Of a DNA stretch of 16,297 nucleotides, positions 15,661 to 16,297 are shown piece after piece (position 1 is the first letter of the stretch; every line of letters starts with the position of its first letter). The notes beneath the pieces are model-generated. The model saw only the letters and a list, made by a program, of their open reading frames with translations. It ran no database searches and had not been told where the DNA came from. The stretch is from positions 1-16,297 of the forward strand of contig JAGLQQ010000212.1 in assembly GCA_023136735.1 (NCBI GenBank). The letters are read 5' to 3'. The DNA comes from Candidatus Omnitrophota bacterium (GTDB taxonomy: Bacteria; Omnitrophota; Gorgyraeia; B26-G9). Position numbers and translations under genes: made by a program.

Positions 15661-15727
15661 ATAATCCTAAGCATAAGCTGGATTATCCCTAATTAAAACA
15701 TCCTGGTACTCACTCGTTATAGGATGT
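15661..15727 (-). promoter_or_regulatory. Two-hairpin leader of the panB transcript
   Basis: Two 7-bp inverted repeats fill the short 5' leader between the panB promoter and its start. ACATCCT (15698-15704) pairs with AGGATGT (15721-15727) across a 16-base loop. ATAATCC (15661-15667) pairs with GGATTAT (15680-15686) across a 12-base loop. On the minus strand the first hairpin is followed by TTTTAATT, a poor U-tract. The second ends eight bases before the AGGTG Shine-Dalgarno of panB. They do not match a riboswitch class I can recognise. Confidence 0.4.
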
Positions 15728-15736
15728 CTAAAAATC

Positions 15737-15765
15737 AGTATAGCAAATATCTCTAAATATGGCAA
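15737..15765 (-). promoter_or_regulatory. Strong sigma70-type promoter of the panB run
   Basis: On the minus strand TTGCCA (15760-15765, 5/6 match to the -35) is followed, after exactly 17 bp, by TATACT (15737-15742, 5/6 match to the -10) with an upstream TGC extended -10. Transcription should start near 15730, giving an ~85-base leader to panB. This is the best promoter in the window and probably drives panB, panE, the BioD-like gene, the glycosyltransferase and the aminotransferase. Confidence 0.7.
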
Positions 15766-16297
15766 CGCTTTAGTTAAAACCTAGGGGTGTGTTTAAAGCA
15801 GAAAAAAGGGGGTAAATGGAAGTAAAATTAAGGCACTGATGCAAAATGTGCGAATAAGTAATTATTTTTGAGGTAGGGGCGATGCCCCCGCCATAGCGGG
15901 ACAAGCTGCCCTATCTCCCAGTTTACCCCGCCGCCTTGTGGCGTGGGCCTTCATTTCCTTTTGGCGTCCAAAGGAAACGAAGCAAAGGAAAACCGTCCCT
16001 ATGAAACAGCAATTATTTTCTAATGATTTACTTATTCGGGTTTCATCGCCGAAAAACCGTCCTAGTTTACGGCATTCCGACATCCTGTCTGCACCCTCTC
16101 CAGTAAATCAAAGAAAATACTATTGCTTGGTTTCAAAGGGGGAACGAAAAAAGCATGTGCTTTGTGGCATCTATCTTGTGTCTGTTTTTTACCTTTTACT
16201 GTTAACTTTTGCCTTTTTACTTTGTGAGGCTAATCGCTGTTTTCCTACGTCCCTACAGTTCCCTTTTTGTCCAAAGTCAAGATTTGACCCTATTATC
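15766..16297. other. Gene-poor right end of the window
   Basis: Apart from the palindromic element at 15851-16038, no supported gene is seen from the panB promoter to the window edge. Direct repeats AAAACCGTCC occur at 15989-15998 and 16053-16062. ATGAAAC (16001-16007) has its complement GTTTCAT at 16040-16046. From 16001 one plus-strand frame stays open for 99 codons to the edge, with a hydrophobic stretch near its middle, but it has no Shine-Dalgarno and no family I recognise, and it begins inside the repeat. The last 50 bases include a TCAAGATTTGACC string that, from memory, resembles sequences flanking REP-associated transposase genes; this is weak. Confidence 0.4.
15851..16038. repeat. 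Palindrome-rich intergenic element with GC-rich core
   Basis: The 10-mer CGAATAAGTA at 15851-15860 recurs inverted at 16029-16038, bounding a 188-bp GC-rich segment in otherwise AT-rich DNA. Inside are several hairpins: GGGGC-GAT-GCCCC (15876-15888), CCCGC-CATA-GCGGG (15887-15900), a CCCCGCCGC...GGCGTGGG core (15926-15947), and a 10-bp stem with one bulged T at 15954-15977. The core shares CCCCGCCGC and GGCGTGGG, in the same order and spacing within 2 bp, with the core of the element at 3176-3199. A minus-strand open frame of 73 codons crosses it, but it is low-complexity and repeat-derived. A non-autonomous mobile element or REP-like repeat is likely. Confidence 0.5.

Noticed and set aside
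15862..16083. Minus-strand open frame of 73 codons
   Set aside because: It lies entirely in the palindrome-rich element, its composition follows the repeats, it has no Shine-Dalgarno, and it matches no family I know.
16001..16297. Plus-strand open frame of 99 codons running off the right edge, with a hydrophobic stretch
   Set aside because: It starts inside a repeat, has no ribosome binding site, and the hydrophobic part is encoded by a T-rich low-complexity run. More sequence to the right would be needed to revive it.

Overview
This is an AT-rich bacterial window made mostly of ordinary housekeeping genes. The lipid A/heptose-type glycosyltransferase (GT9 family), the PgsA/PgpA pair and FtsK point to a diderm (Gram-negative) bacterium. 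The order rpsO-pnp-dut-ftsK-rimO-pgsA-pgpA, with thpR nearby, together with a sugar aminotransferase and a stand-alone BioD/DRTGG protein, is compatible with an uncultured lineage such as Omnitrophota. That placement is an impression from gene order, not a demonstrated assignment. Nearly everything reads leftwards (minus strand). Only thpR (85-657) reads rightwards, and it converges on pgpA.

Layout, read in the direction of transcription (right to left). (1) 15.65-10.4 kb: panB, panE, a BioD-like/DRTGG ATPase, a GT9 glycosyltransferase and a DegT/DnrJ aminotransferase. A near-consensus sigma70-type promoter (15737-15765) and a two-hairpin leader precede panB. (2) 10.4-8.6 kb is an eroded stretch. 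A moxR gene is cut after its first ~70 codons and joined to the tail of what looks like the last gene of a MoxR/DUF58/transglutaminase cluster. Intact trxB follows, then a broken peptide deformylase gene (def). (3) 8.5-3.4 kb: rpsO with its own promoter and a perfect Shine-Dalgarno, then pnp, dut and ftsK, tightly packed. (4) A 360-bp gap holds a large imperfect palindrome. (5) 3.05-0.7 kb: rimO, pgsA and pgpA, overlapping one another.

Functionally the window combines pantothenate/CoA precursor synthesis (panB, panE), surface-glycan assembly (GT9, aminotransferase), thiol redox (trxB), translation and RNA turnover (rpsO, pnp, rimO, thpR), nucleotide hygiene (dut), chromosome segregation (ftsK) and anionic phospholipid synthesis (pgsA, pgpA).

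I see no clear novel multi-gene system. The points most worth following are the deletion scars between the two core operons; a 23-bp repeat (22/23 identical) shared by the window's left edge and the broken def gene; two intergenic palindromic elements that share a GC-rich core; a 19-bp perfect inverted repeat resembling a Fur box in front of the glycosyltransferase gene; and the orphan BioD/DRTGG protein. No tRNA, rRNA, CRISPR array or recognisable transposase gene was seen.
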